Source of the DNA: Acinetobacter pittii
GTDB lineage: Bacteria > Pseudomonadota > Gammaproteobacteria > Pseudomonadales > Moraxellaceae
Reading direction: 5' to 3'
NCBI RefSeq assembly: GCF_034067285.1
Contig: NZ_CP139286.1
Location: 3,534,001-3,598,000 of the forward strand
Length of the DNA stretch: 64,000 nucleotides
This document shows, in pieces, positions 1 through 8,707 of this stretch (position 1 is its first letter; the number at the start of each line of letters is the position of its first letter). The notes beneath the pieces were generated by a model that ran no database searches, was not told where the DNA came from, and was given only the letters and a program-made list of their open reading frames with translations. The translations under genes were made by a program, and so were the position numbers.

Positions 1-113
1 GGCTGTTCGCCTTGCACACCTATAAACAGTGTAGAAGCGCGCAAAACAAACACCATAAGTGCGGCAGCTACCGCAGTCATATGAATAATTTTAGTGAGTA
101 AATGTACATCCAT
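1..113 (-). CDS. SirB2-family inner-membrane protein, N-terminal fragment
   Basis: Partial gene: the start codon is at 113 and the frame runs off the left edge. The visible 37 residues begin MDVHLLTKIIHMTAVAAA and continue into a hydrophobic helix, as in the SirB2 family of small four-helix membrane proteins of unknown biochemical role. It lies next to bolA on the same strand. The family call rests on a short N-terminus, so it is only moderately certain. Confidence 0.5.
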   Translation of the reverse strand, partial: MDVHLLTKIIHMTAVAAALMVFVLRASTLFIGVQGEQ

Positions 114-124
114 GGAATTAACCC

Positions 125-433
125 TTAGTTTTTAGGTGCATGTGCACATTCTGGGCTAGCAGGTGCTTGACCTTGCCATTCACTTGGCAAGTAGGCATGA
201 ATTGCTAAAGCATGAATTTGGCCGGGATTCATTAAGTCTGAAGCTAAGGCATAAACCTTCTGATGACGTTGAACCAAACGTAACCCATTAAATTCATCGC
301 TCACTATAATCACTTTAAAATGAGATTCTTTACCGGGAAAATAACCCCCATGCCCTGCGGACTCATTGATGACTTCTAAATGGCTAGGGGCAAGGTTTTG
401 TAACCGTTCAATCAACTGTTGTTCAAGGCTCAT
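125..433 (-). CDS. bolA: BolA family protein
   Basis: A 102-residue BolA/IbaG-type protein. BolA proteins have a KH-like alpha/beta fold and work with monothiol glutaredoxins in iron-sulfur and iron metabolism; some also bind DNA. The core contains a GHGGYFPGKESHFKV-type segment, then RLVQRHQKVYAL and the helix carrying HALAIHAY, where His residues can act as cluster ligands. The frame is open up to 556, but the ATG at 433 is preferred because AAGGA lies just upstream and the family homology starts there. It probably forms a unit with the SirB2-like gene downstream. Confidence 0.85.
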   Translation of the reverse strand: MSLEQQLIERLQNLAPSHLEVINESAGHGGYFPGKESHFKVIIVSDEFNGLRLVQRHQKVYALASDLMNPGQIHALAIHAYLPSEWQGQAPASPECAHAPKN

Positions 434-626
434 AGCTTTTCCTTTTACGATTATTCGTATATTTGAACCTAGTATACCCTGTCTACACATAAACAAAAGT
501 TGCTCTTGTATGCTTTGGCTCCAAACAAAATGTCTATTTATTCGGCAACTTAACAATAAAAATATCCCTAAATACTCATTTCTGTTTTTATTTTATGCAA
601 TCAGCATAATTATTTGCATAAAGTTG

Positions 627-656
627 TTGACCCATGTTTCGCTTAATGTATTATAA
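627..656 (+). promoter_or_regulatory. Probable sigma70 promoter of the tRNA-Gly pair
   Basis: TTGACC at 627-632 is followed after 16-18 bp by TATTAT/TTATAA (649-656), directly ahead of the first tRNA at 664. There is no comparable promoter between the two tRNAs, so they are probably cotranscribed. Confidence 0.6.
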
Positions 657-663
657 GCGGCAC

Positions 664-739
<76 letters not shown>

Positions 740-784
740 AATTGGTTTTTTTTGAGAAAGTTTTCGTAAAAACTGCTTATATAT

Positions 785-860
<76 letters not shown>

Positions 861-865
861 AATTT

Positions 866-898
866 AAAAAGCCCTAGTCGAAAGACTGGGGCTTTTTT
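866..898 (+). terminator. Intrinsic terminator of the tRNA-Gly operon
   Basis: The stem AGCCCTAGTC / GACTGGGGCT with a GAAA tetraloop is flanked by an A-run and followed by six Ts, 5 nt after the second tRNA. Confidence 0.85.
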
Positions 899-1037
899 CT
901 TTTCATTGATTCATAATTTCTTTACGGTCTATCTATTTACATGATCCATTGTAGGGAAATAGCTCCAGACCAAATGAAATTTCGTAGTATCCTTAAAATG
1001 AAATAAATATAAATCTAGACTTGGGCACGATCAGACA

Positions 1038-2891
1038 TTAGGAAGCGGTAGTGCTGTTGTATTTCATCAGAACAGGTGCCAGATAGTCAGAAACCGCATC
1101 TACATGTGTAATATGTGGATTATGGCCTGCGCCAGCGATAGTATGTATAGGGATATCTGAGCTTATTGTGGTAACAATTGGATCTTTATCTCCCACAATG
1201 ATTTCAACTTTAGAACTAAGTTCGTTTAACAAAGTTGTCTGAGTTGCTCGCTGCTGCGGCAAACTAATACGGTACATATACTCACTAATATGTTTGGCTA
1301 CCGACACTCGACGTAATGAATCCATCGCATATCTCACTGACGGATTTTGTTGTCCATCTGGATGTAGGTCTTTAGCAATCATATCTTTTGGCACAAAACG
1401 GAAAATCAGATTAGATATGGCTTGTATCTGAAACATTTTAGCGGCCTGTGCTTGAACAAAATAAGGCGATATGAGGATAAGACGTGCAACTTTATCTGGA
1501 TATTTCTTTGTAAGATTCAACGCAAAAAGACATCCTAACGAGTGTGCAATAACAACACTATTTGGCGCTAAAAGCTTTGCAGCGGCATCAATAAATTGAT
1601 GGTTGTTGTCTTCAATCATCTCATAACTGCCTGAACGCCCAAGTCCCGGCAGGTCCATCATAGCGACCTGTTCGTATGTGATTTTATTTATGATTGGAGA
1701 CCAGCATGCACTATCAAATGGAATCCCATGTAAAAATAATGCAGAAGATTTTTCCGAAACAACTGTTTGTTTAGTATAGATTTCTTTCCAATATTGGTTT
1801 TGATAGCTGAAATGACTAGGTGTTGGTACTTGCATATGACCAAAGCGTGTAAGCACCAAACGATCAATCCAACGAGAAAAATAAGGAGTGATATTGATCA
1901 GGTCCGCAATACCCATTTTCGCTGCTATCGCCTCTGCCCCAGCAACATGATAGTGCTCGGTAGAAATGAAAGAGAGTTGCTCTTTAGAACCACCAAGCAA
2001 CACTTCTGGCAATCTCTCTAATAGACCTTTGGGTACTTGTAAATGTGGTGTGCTGACTCCCAAATGCTCGGCAGCTAGGTGAACGAGACGATGAAATTTC
2101 GGCGTCGCAGGATCAAGTAACATATACTCCTGAGCAATAGTCTCAGGATAAGACATCGTTCGGATCAGAAAGCTCACGATATACTGCATATTGCATAGTG
2201 GCAGGAATGTGTCACGACCACCTGGCAATGCCAGCAGACGCCCCTGATAGAGCTTATCAATCATGTCAGCAATACCGATATATTGCATATCGCCATAATT
2301 ATAAAAGCCATCAATGACTGTGGCTGGATTTATTGCAGTCCATGGCACATTTAAACGATTACAGGCCACAATGAAAGCTTGATATCCCAAAATTTTTGAA
2401 GCTTCATAGCCACCATGTTTGCAATACAACTCATCAGCCGACTCTTGTGGCGGAGCAGCTACACGATACCCACCAATCCAGATAAATCGCTCAAGCTGTG
2501 TTAATGTTGCAGCCCATTCAATCAAAGCAAGCCCTGACTTAACATTCGTACGCTCAGCTTCAGCTTTGCTAATGCCCCAATTAAATGATGCAGCCAGATG
2601 ATAAATCACATGGATCTTTGTTTGAGTATCCGTTAGTAGAGAGTCCAACTTAAAGTCATGACTTAAATCATACTCAACAAAAGAAATAGATGGATCAGTC
2701 AGCCCTTGTGTTGCAATGAAACCTAATAGCTTTTCTTTCTTAGTTACCGCATTGCGCAGTGCAGCAATCACCTGATGACCTTCACGCAGAAGCTCAACGA
2801 TTAATCTACTACCAATAAAACCCGCTGCACCTGTTACTAATATGGTCTTCCGTGAAAAATTATCTTTTTTTGCGTTATTTAAATTATCCAT
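1038..2891 (-). CDS. Two-domain fusion: extended-SDR epimerase/reductase + alpha/beta-hydrolase
   Basis: 617 residues with two catalytic domains. Residues ~15-350 are an NAD(P)-dependent extended SDR: the Rossmann motif TGAAGFIG has glycines at 21, 24 and 27, and a YEASK segment fits the YxxxK catalytic pair. Residues ~385-617 are an alpha/beta-hydrolase: oxyanion motif LFLHGIP, nucleophile elbow AHSLGC (Ser451), a GDKDP acid segment and the C-terminal GAGHNPH histidine. Such fusions suggest reduction and hydrolysis or transfer on one acyl or sugar-lipid substrate, but the substrate cannot be read from sequence. The gene follows an AbaR-like LuxR gene on the same strand, with a perfect lux box 308 bp upstream of its start, so quorum-sensing control is likely. 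The ATG at 2891 has AAGG 8 nt upstream. Confidence 0.8.
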   Translation of the reverse strand: MDNLNNAKKDNFSRKTILVTGAAGFIGSRLIVELLREGHQVIAALRNAVTKKEKLLGFIATQGLTDPSISFVEYDLSHDFKLDSLLTDTQTKIHVIYHLAASFNWGISKAEAERTNVKSGLALIEWAATLTQLERFIWIGGYRVAAPPQESADELYCKHGGYEASKILGYQAFIVACNRLNVPWTAINPATVIDGFYNYGDMQYIGIADMIDKLYQGRLLALPGGRDTFLPLCNMQYIVSFLIRTMSYPETIAQEYMLLDPATPKFHRLVHLAAEHLGVSTPHLQVPKGLLERLPEVLLGGSKEQLSFISTEHYHVAGAEAIAAKMGIADLINITPYFSRWIDRLVLTRFGHMQVPTPSHFSYQNQYWKEIYTKQTVVSEKSSALFLHGIPFDSACWSPIINKITYEQVAMMDLPGLGRSGSYEMIEDNNHQFIDAAAKLLAPNSVVIAHSLGCLFALNLTKKYPDKVARLILISPYFVQAQAAKMFQIQAISNLIFRFVPKDMIAKDLHPDGQQNPSVRYAMDSLRRVSVAKHISEYMYRISLPQQRATQTTLLNELSSKVEIIVGDKDPIVTTISSDIPIHTIAGAGHNPHITHVDAVSDYLAPVLMKYNSTTAS

Positions 2892-2902
2892 AAATCACCT
2901 TA

Positions 2903-3037
2903 TTAGGGACTATAACAAGGGGGGCTTGATATTGAACTCGCATATTCATCTATATATTTCAGAGATTGAATTCCATCAGTTTTCTGTCCTAAATACTCAG
3001 AAGCTGTTTTATTTTCATTCAAAGAGTTTATGATCAC
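2903..3037 (-). CDS. Candidate small peptide gene (44 aa, GTG start; 48 aa from TTG at 3049)
   Basis: An open frame ends 11 nt before the SDR-hydrolase fusion. From the GTG at 3037 it encodes 44 residues of mixed composition (NSLNENKTASEYLGQK near the start, SSISSPPCYSP at the end). An in-frame TTG at 3049 adds four residues. No ATG and no convincing ribosome binding site is visible, so it may be chance or the remnant of a longer gene. It is listed because it fills the otherwise unexplained ~300 bp between the lux box and the fusion gene. Confidence 0.3.
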   Translation of the reverse strand: MIINSLNENKTASEYLGQKTDGIQSLKYIDEYASSISSPPCYSP

Positions 3038-3198
3038 CCCAAGTTGCAATACTACTATCTATACCTATTAAAATCATAATTTCCCTAATTAATCATACTC
3101 AACCTTCAAATTAGGTTATTCTTCAATTAAAGTACTAGTTATCTATTTTAATAAAAATAAATTCAAATTTTATTTTATGTACTAATATCTTTTATTAC

Positions 3199-3218
3199 AC
3201 CTGTAAATATTTACAGGT
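3199..3218 (-). promoter_or_regulatory. Perfect 20-bp lux box (LuxR/AHL operator)
   Basis: ACCTGTAAATATTTACAGGT is a perfect inverted repeat. It matches the Vibrio fischeri lux box form (ACCTGT...ACAGGT) and the CTG-N10-CAG form bound by LuxR proteins. On the minus strand it lies 58 bp after the luxR stop. A -10-like TAAAAT follows about 20-25 bp downstream, the position expected when a lux box replaces the -35. It probably drives the small frame at 2903-3037 and the SDR-hydrolase gene. Confidence 0.8.
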
Positions 3219-3276
3219 TGATTTATATTTATCAAAAAACTACTTTATAGCCTTTTTCTTGATTATTTCTATAATT

Positions 3277-3993
3277 CTATAAAATCCCTAACATCACTGC
3301 CCGGATAGCAGCTGAAATTTTATTATTCACATTCAGCTTCTGCATTGAATTTACGAGATGAAAATTTACTGTTCTTTCAGTCACTCCAAGTATCTGAGCA
3401 ATCTCTCCTGACGTTTTACCTTCAGCTGTCCAACGTAGTACTTCTTTTTCACGATTGGTTAAATAAAGATTAAACCGAGCAAATTCTTTGTTATTCACTA
3501 TTTTAGCAATACTAGAATGCACTGTTTGAGACAGCCAATACATATTTATAGATTGAGATTTCTGCTCTTTTTCTGATAACTCCTCAACGGATCTTGCTAA
3601 CGTTAACATCCCACGCGTACCGATAAAATCACGGCTTGATTGTGCCCAGCCAAAATTTAAATTATAAGAACGCGCATCTTCCCAGAAATCTTTTTGTGCT
3701 TGTGTCTTCGCAGATTGACTCGACCAGACAAGTGGTTGGAGTGACATCATACAATGTTGTACGGTTGGATCTATCCTCACATACTGCCATTCCATATAAC
3801 GCTTCTGCCATGCTTCTGGATAATTATTTAACATAATTGTTTTTGGTTCGGCAATTGATAAGAGTGATTGCATACCATAAGCACAATATTCAAATCCAAG
3901 CTTTAAAGCTGTAGACTCAAAAATCTCAAATAACTGATATTCACTTTTTACAGTCAATGATGCTGATAATAAATCTTCTTGCCAATTTTCCAT
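3277..3993 (-). CDS. LuxR-family AHL-responsive regulator (AbaR-like, no synthase nearby)
   Basis: 238 residues strongly resembling A. baumannii AbaR. The N-terminal autoinducer-binding domain keeps the family's ligand residues at conserved spacing: Trp62, Tyr66, Asp75, Pro76 and Trp90, equivalent to TraR Trp57, Tyr61, Asp70, Pro71 and Trp85. The C-terminal LuxR-type helix-turn-helix (LTNREKEVLRWTAEGKT, then GVTERTVNFHL) spans ~175-235. No LuxI-type synthase is encoded in the window, so this would be an additional or 'solo' receptor responding to an AHL made elsewhere. A perfect lux box sits just downstream. It could be a paralogue of AbaR or AbaR itself in a rearranged setting; the paralogue is more likely. 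Confidence 0.85.
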   Translation of the reverse strand: MENWQEDLLSASLTVKSEYQLFEIFESTALKLGFEYCAYGMQSLLSIAEPKTIMLNNYPEAWQKRYMEWQYVRIDPTVQHCMMSLQPLVWSSQSAKTQAQKDFWEDARSYNLNFGWAQSSRDFIGTRGMLTLARSVEELSEKEQKSQSINMYWLSQTVHSSIAKIVNNKEFARFNLYLTNREKEVLRWTAEGKTSGEIAQILGVTERTVNFHLVNSMQKLNVNNKISAAIRAVMLGIL

Positions 3994-4180
3994 TTCCCCT
4001 CATTAGACCTCATTCATAAATTATCTTTCACAGTCTTTTATTATAAATTTATATACTATTAATAGTATTTTAACCTGAGGAAATTTTTAATTTATAGGGA
4101 TACTATACGTGATAATTATACTAGAATATTTTTAATTTTAAATAATATAACTTATTTAAAAATATAAGCCTATTAACAAG

Positions 4181-4211
4181 AAAACTCACACCAAAGACAG
4201 GCATGAGTTTC
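4181..4211 (-). terminator. Probable terminator of the MHS transporter gene
   Basis: Read on the minus strand, AAACTCATGCC and GGTGTGAGTTT can pair around a short loop, followed by TTTTCTTGTT. It lies 50 bp after the transporter stop. The stem is imperfect. Confidence 0.45.
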
Positions 4212-4261
4212 AATATTTTCATTAAAAAAACAACAATGATTCTAAAAAATATTAACTTATA

Positions 4262-5614
4262 TTAATCGATCTTGGTTTTCAAATTTAAATTTGATTTTTT
4301 ATAATAAGCTTCATCCGTTTTATAACTCCAATCGCGTGGCATAAATGAGGTCGATATAATTGCAACCACTGCCATACTTCCAATATAAAGCATAATTAAG
4401 TATGGATTGCCTTGCCCAACACTCAATAATTTAGTCGCAATCATCGGTGCTAAACCGCCACCTAATACGCCAGCCAACTGTACCGAAATTGAAATTCCAC
4501 TATAACGAATTTCCGCAGGAAATTGACGGGCAAAAAGCTGAGCTTGTGGTGCGTACATAATGGGAAAGACCACGCCAATTGCTAAAACAATTGCTGTCCA
4601 GACTAACACAGGGTCTTTTGTGTTGAGCATGGTGAAAAATGGATAGCAGTAAAGTGCCAATATGCACAGCCCAAACATAAACATATTGCGTTGGCCAACT
4701 TTATCTGACAAATGTCCACATAACGGTGTCATAAATAGAATGACTACTGCACCGCAAATGGTAGCAAACAAAATGTCTTGACGTGCGATGCCAAGTTGCG
4801 CAGTGGTATAAGCCAAGGTAAAGGTTGAGGCAATATAGAACCATGCGTTTTCGGCAGCGCGGGCCAAAATAATGGTGATGAGTTGCTTCGGATGGTTTTT
4901 AAAAACCTGTAAAGCAGGAACTTTAACTTCTTCGGACTGCTGTTTTATTTTTTCAAAATCTGGTGATTCAGGCACTTTCACTCGAATGTACCAACCTACT
5001 GCTAGTAAAATAATGCTGGCAAGAAATGGTAGACGCCACCCCCAACTAAATAGAGCTTGTTCAGGTAATAACGATACCAGTCCTAATGCGATTGAGGCCA
5101 GCATTAAACCGCCACCAGTACTGGCCTGAGGCAAACTACCCCAGAATCCTTTACCACCTTCAGGTGCATGTTCAACAGCCATAAGCACAGCACCGCCCCA
5201 TTCACCGCCCATGGCCATCCCTTGAATAAATCGCAAGACAACTAAACAAATTGCAGCCCAATAACCAATTGACTCGTAAGTTGGTAATAAGCCAATCAGT
5301 ACCGTTGGGATTCCCATGAGCATCAGAGTCAAAAGCAACATCGATTTACGGCCAATCTTGTCACCAAAATGGCCAAAGACTAGCCCTCCTAAAGGTCGCC
5401 CAATAAACCCCACTGCATAGGTGGCAAATGCAGCAAGCACGCCTGTAAGGGCATCCAGATTTGGGAAAAATAATTTGTTAAAAATCAGTGCCGCTGCCGC
5501 GCCGTAAATAAAAAAGTCATACCACTCAATGGTGGTGCCGACCATGCTTGAGATGCCTGCTAATCGATGTGACGACTTTTTAGTATGTGAACCGTTTCCA
5601 TGTACTGTTTGCAT
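4262..5614 (-). CDS. MFS transporter, metabolite:H+ symporter (MHS) family
   Basis: 450 residues with about 12 membrane segments. MHS hallmarks are visible: the opening GTTIEWYDFFIYG segment, the FGHFGDKIGRKSML loop between helices 2 and 3, and FIQGMAMGGEWGGA. The family carries organic acids and related solutes such as proline, betaine, shikimate and citrate. It lies 121 bp downstream of the last gene of the valine/isobutyrate operon, so uptake of a branched-chain acid intermediate is a reasonable inference, but the substrate is not provable here. The start has AAAGGAAA upstream. Confidence 0.8.
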   Translation of the reverse strand: MQTVHGNGSHTKKSSHRLAGISSMVGTTIEWYDFFIYGAAAALIFNKLFFPNLDALTGVLAAFATYAVGFIGRPLGGLVFGHFGDKIGRKSMLLLTLMLMGIPTVLIGLLPTYESIGYWAAICLVVLRFIQGMAMGGEWGGAVLMAVEHAPEGGKGFWGSLPQASTGGGLMLASIALGLVSLLPEQALFSWGWRLPFLASIILLAVGWYIRVKVPESPDFEKIKQQSEEVKVPALQVFKNHPKQLITIILARAAENAWFYIASTFTLAYTTAQLGIARQDILFATICGAVVILFMTPLCGHLSDKVGQRNMFMFGLCILALYCYPFFTMLNTKDPVLVWTAIVLAIGVVFPIMYAPQAQLFARQFPAEIRYSGISISVQLAGVLGGGLAPMIATKLLSVGQGNPYLIMLYIGSMAVVAIISTSFMPRDWSYKTDEAYYKKSNLNLKTKID

Positions 5615-5735
5615 CGTAATTTCCTTTTTTAGATTTTCTTGTTTTGTCTTTTTTATGCTTATGACCAGTCCTGACCATAAGCATTTTCAGGTCACGCTTT
5701 ATCTCCTTAAGCTTTTTATGTTTTTGTAATACGGT

Positions 5736-6761
5736 TTAGCTCAATTTTTCTAAAATTTGCTCTAGCTCCGGATTACGTTCTTGCCACTGTGGTTGTTTAT
5801 CTTTATCGACAATGAGTGCACGAACACCTTCAATAAAGTCACCATGCTCAAACCAGATGTCCTGTAAATCACGTTCAAGCTGCATACACTGCGGTAAAGA
5901 AAGCCCACGGCCTAAATGTTGCAGTTTCAAACTGGTTTGTTTGGCAATAAATGAGCGCTGCTGCAAAATGCTGAGCATCTTGCTTGCCCAAGTTTTTAAG
6001 CTTTCATCTTGTTCATTTCCAAGACTTTGCTCGATTTCATCTAAATGCTGATATCCGAAGTGTTTACGAATACCTTCTGCCAATTGTTTGAGTTCACTTT
6101 CAGCAGGACGAGTAATAAATCGGGTAATGATGCGTTCAATTCCCTCTTTGCTTAAACTTGGTGCTTCAACGAGAGCATCTTGCAAAGCTTGTAACTGCTC
6201 GCTTGGCACATGGTAGTCAATTAAATCGAGGTAAAGCGCATCACTACTGCTGATCTGCTCCCCCGTAATGGCCATATAAACGCCGATATCATCAAGACGA
6301 GACAGGAAATGTGTTGCACCAACGTCTGGGAAGAAACCAATCGCTGTTTCAGGCATGGCAAATCTAGACTTTTCGCTGCTTACCACAATGTGACAAGCCT
6401 GAGCCAAGCCAAAACCGCCACCTAATACATAGCCATCAAGTACAACAATAATTGGCTTTGTATATTCACGCATTGTATTGAGCATTTTATATTCGGCACT
6501 AAAGTAACCTTTGTAATCGGCCGTGCCATTTTTATAACTGTCGTAGAGATAGCGGATATCTCCCCCTGCACAGAAGGCTTTTGGACTATTCGATTTGATT
6601 AAGATAGCCTGAACAGCAGCATCATTTCGCCAAAGTTCCAATTGGGCACCAATGCCTTCAATCATATCTAGCGACAATGCATTGAGATGAGTCACACGGT
6701 CTAAGGTAATCACGCCGAGCTTACCTTGTTGCTCAATCATTAAGTGATTTTCTGTATTCAT
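5736..6761 (-). CDS. 3-hydroxyisobutyryl-CoA hydrolase (crotonase superfamily)
   Basis: 341 residues, the size of HIBCH-type hydrolases, longer than the ~260 of plain enoyl-CoA hydratases. It shows the oxyanion segments KAFCAGGDIRYLY and DGYVLGGGFGLAQACHIVV, then PETAIGFFPDVGATHFLSRL, which is diagnostic of the HIBCH branch. It releases 3-hydroxyisobutyrate from its CoA ester, the step before MmsB in valine degradation. It is 12 nt downstream of the enoyl-CoA hydratase gene in the mms operon. Confidence 0.85.
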   Translation of the reverse strand: MNTENHLMIEQQGKLGVITLDRVTHLNALSLDMIEGIGAQLELWRNDAAVQAILIKSNSPKAFCAGGDIRYLYDSYKNGTADYKGYFSAEYKMLNTMREYTKPIIVVLDGYVLGGGFGLAQACHIVVSSEKSRFAMPETAIGFFPDVGATHFLSRLDDIGVYMAITGEQISSSDALYLDLIDYHVPSEQLQALQDALVEAPSLSKEGIERIITRFITRPAESELKQLAEGIRKHFGYQHLDEIEQSLGNEQDESLKTWASKMLSILQQRSFIAKQTSLKLQHLGRGLSLPQCMQLERDLQDIWFEHGDFIEGVRALIVDKDKQPQWQERNPELEQILEKLS

Positions 6762-6773
6762 TTTATTGATCTC

Positions 6774-7547
6774 TTATTGATTTTTAAAATTCGCCTTTCG
6801 TTTTTCAACGAAAGCCTGCATTCCTTCTTTTTGGTCAGATGTTGCAAAAATTGAATGGAACATACGTCTTTCAAAACGTAGGCCTTCGGTGAGATTCACC
6901 TCAAAAGCTCGGTTAATCGTTTCTTTGAGCATTATGTTGGCAGTTAAAGATCGTGCTGCAATTTTCTCTGCAGCTTGCAAAGTTTGTTCAAGTAATTCTT
7001 CTTTGCTAAACACACGTGCAACCAAACCACTTTGCTCTGCTTCTACAGCGCCCATTTGACGAGCAGTAAAACACATTTCCATCGCTTTGGCTTTACCAAT
7101 TGCATGGGTTAAGCGCTGTGTGCCACCAATACCTGGAATTACGCCTAAAGTCACTTCAGGTAAACCAAACTTGGCGTTGTCAGCACAATAGATAAAGTCA
7201 CACATGAGTGCCAATTCACAGCCGCCACCTAACGCATAGCCGCTCACTGCTGCAATTAAAGGTTTACGGCGCTGTGCAATACGGTCTGCAAGATGGAAAA
7301 AGTCATCAAAATAAATATCAGGGAATGCTAAATCAGCCATTTCTTTAATGTCGGCCCCTGCGGCAAAGGCCTTTTCAGAACCTGCCAATACCATACAACC
7401 AATTTCGCGGTCTTTTTCGAGCTGATCTAATGCCTGATTAATTTCATCAATTAATTCACTGTTTAAAGCATTGAGCGCTTGAGGGCGATTTAATGTAATC
7501 AGTCCAACCCCATTACGCTTTTCTAATAAAATACTTTGCCACTGCAT
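6774..7547 (-). CDS. Enoyl-CoA hydratase, probably methacrylyl-CoA hydratase
   Basis: 257 residues, a typical crotonase. The CoA/oxyanion loop AFAAGADIKEM, the GYALGGGCELALMCDF segment with the first catalytic Glu and LPEVTLGVIPGIGGTQRL with the second are all present. By position between the acyl-CoA dehydrogenase and the 3-hydroxyisobutyryl-CoA hydrolase it should hydrate methacrylyl-CoA. The family is promiscuous, so other short enoyl-CoAs are possible. Confidence 0.85.
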   Translation of the reverse strand: MQWQSILLEKRNGVGLITLNRPQALNALNSELIDEINQALDQLEKDREIGCMVLAGSEKAFAAGADIKEMADLAFPDIYFDDFFHLADRIAQRRKPLIAAVSGYALGGGCELALMCDFIYCADNAKFGLPEVTLGVIPGIGGTQRLTHAIGKAKAMEMCFTARQMGAVEAEQSGLVARVFSKEELLEQTLQAAEKIAARSLTANIMLKETINRAFEVNLTEGLRFERRMFHSIFATSDQKEGMQAFVEKRKANFKNQ

Positions 7548-7568
7548 TATTTATTCCTTGTTCTGATT

Positions 7569-8696
7569 TTATAGACTACGTGCAATCACTAAACGTTGGA
7601 TATCACTTGTGCCTTCGTAAATTTGACAAATACGGGCATCACGATAGATACGCTCAATTGGAAAGTCTCTCAGGTAACCATAGCCACCAAACACTTGTAG
7701 CGCGCTCGAGCACACTCGCTCAGTCATTTCTGAAGCAAATAGCTTGGCCATTGAAGCTTCATTCAAACACGGTTGTCCTGCTTCTTTTAAACGCGCAGCG
7801 TAGTGAACCAGTTGTCTTGCTGCTTCAATTTCAGTTGCCATACTGGCAAGGCGAAATGCGATGGTTTGATGCTCAAAAATTGGTTTTCCAAAAGTAATAC
7901 GCTCTTTGGCATAACGGGTTGCTTCTTCGAGCGCCGCACGTGCTAAACCGACTGCTTGTGCAGCAATACCAATACGTCCACCCTCTAAATTGGCAAGAGC
8001 AATTTTCAGACCTTCGCCTTCTTTACCTAGCATTAAGCTTTTATGGATGCGTACATCTGTCAGTGCAATCTGACACGTATCTGAAGCATGCAGACCGAGT
8101 TTTTCTTCAACACGAATTACTTCGTAACCCGGTGTTTCACGTGGGACTAAAAATGCACTAATCCCCTTTTTGCCTGCACTTGGGTCGGTTACTGCAAACA
8201 CAATAATCACGCCTGCATTATCACCCGAGGTAATAAACTGCTTGGCACCATTTAAAATGTAATCATCTCCATCTTTTACTGCACGGGTCTTAATGGCTGC
8301 TGCATCTGAACCTGTATGCGGTTCGGTTAAAGCAAAAGCGCCGATCATTTCACCTTGTGCTAAAGGTTTTAAAAAACGCTCTTTTTGCTCATCGGTACCA
8401 AACTTCAAAATAGGCACACAACCAACCGAGTTATGTACACTCATGATGGTCGAGGTTGCGCCATCGGCTGCGGCAACTTCTTCAAGCGCCAGTACATACG
8501 CCAAGTTACCTGTATCTGAACCACCCCATTGCTCTGAAACAAGCATTCCCATAAAACCGAGTTGACCCATTTGAGCCAATGTGTCTTTCGGGAATGTTCC
8601 GTCTCGGTCCCAATCACTGGCATTGGGTTTGATTTGTTCTTGAGCGAAACTTTTCGCCATATCACGAATGAGTAATTGTTCTTCGGTAAATTGCAT
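7569..8696 (-). CDS. Acyl-CoA dehydrogenase, probably isobutyryl-CoA dehydrogenase
   Basis: 375 residues, FAD-dependent ACAD family. The sequence [16 protein letters not shown] matches the first ACAD signature and the C-terminal [11 protein letters not shown] carries the catalytic Glu361. Gene order next to methacrylyl-CoA hydratase, HIBCH and mmsAB points to isobutyryl-CoA as substrate, with electrons passed to ETF. It could also use other short branched acyl-CoAs. Confidence 0.85.
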   Translation of the reverse strand: MQFTEEQLLIRDMAKSFAQEQIKPNASDWDRDGTFPKDTLAQMGQLGFMGMLVSEQWGGSDTGNLAYVLALEEVAAADGATSTIMSVHNSVGCVPILKFGTDEQKERFLKPLAQGEMIGAFALTEPHTGSDAAAIKTRAVKDGDDYILNGAKQFITSGDNAGVIIVFAVTDPSAGKKGISAFLVPRETPGYEVIRVEEKLGLHASDTCQIALTDVRIHKSLMLGKEGEGLKIALANLEGGRIGIAAQAVGLARAALEEATRYAKERITFGKPIFEHQTIAFRLASMATEIEAARQLVHYAARLKEAGQPCLNEASMAKLFASEMTERVCSSALQVFGGYGYLRDFPIERIYRDARICQIYEGTSDIQRLVIARSL

Positions 8697-8707
8697 TGTT
8701 ATTTCCT

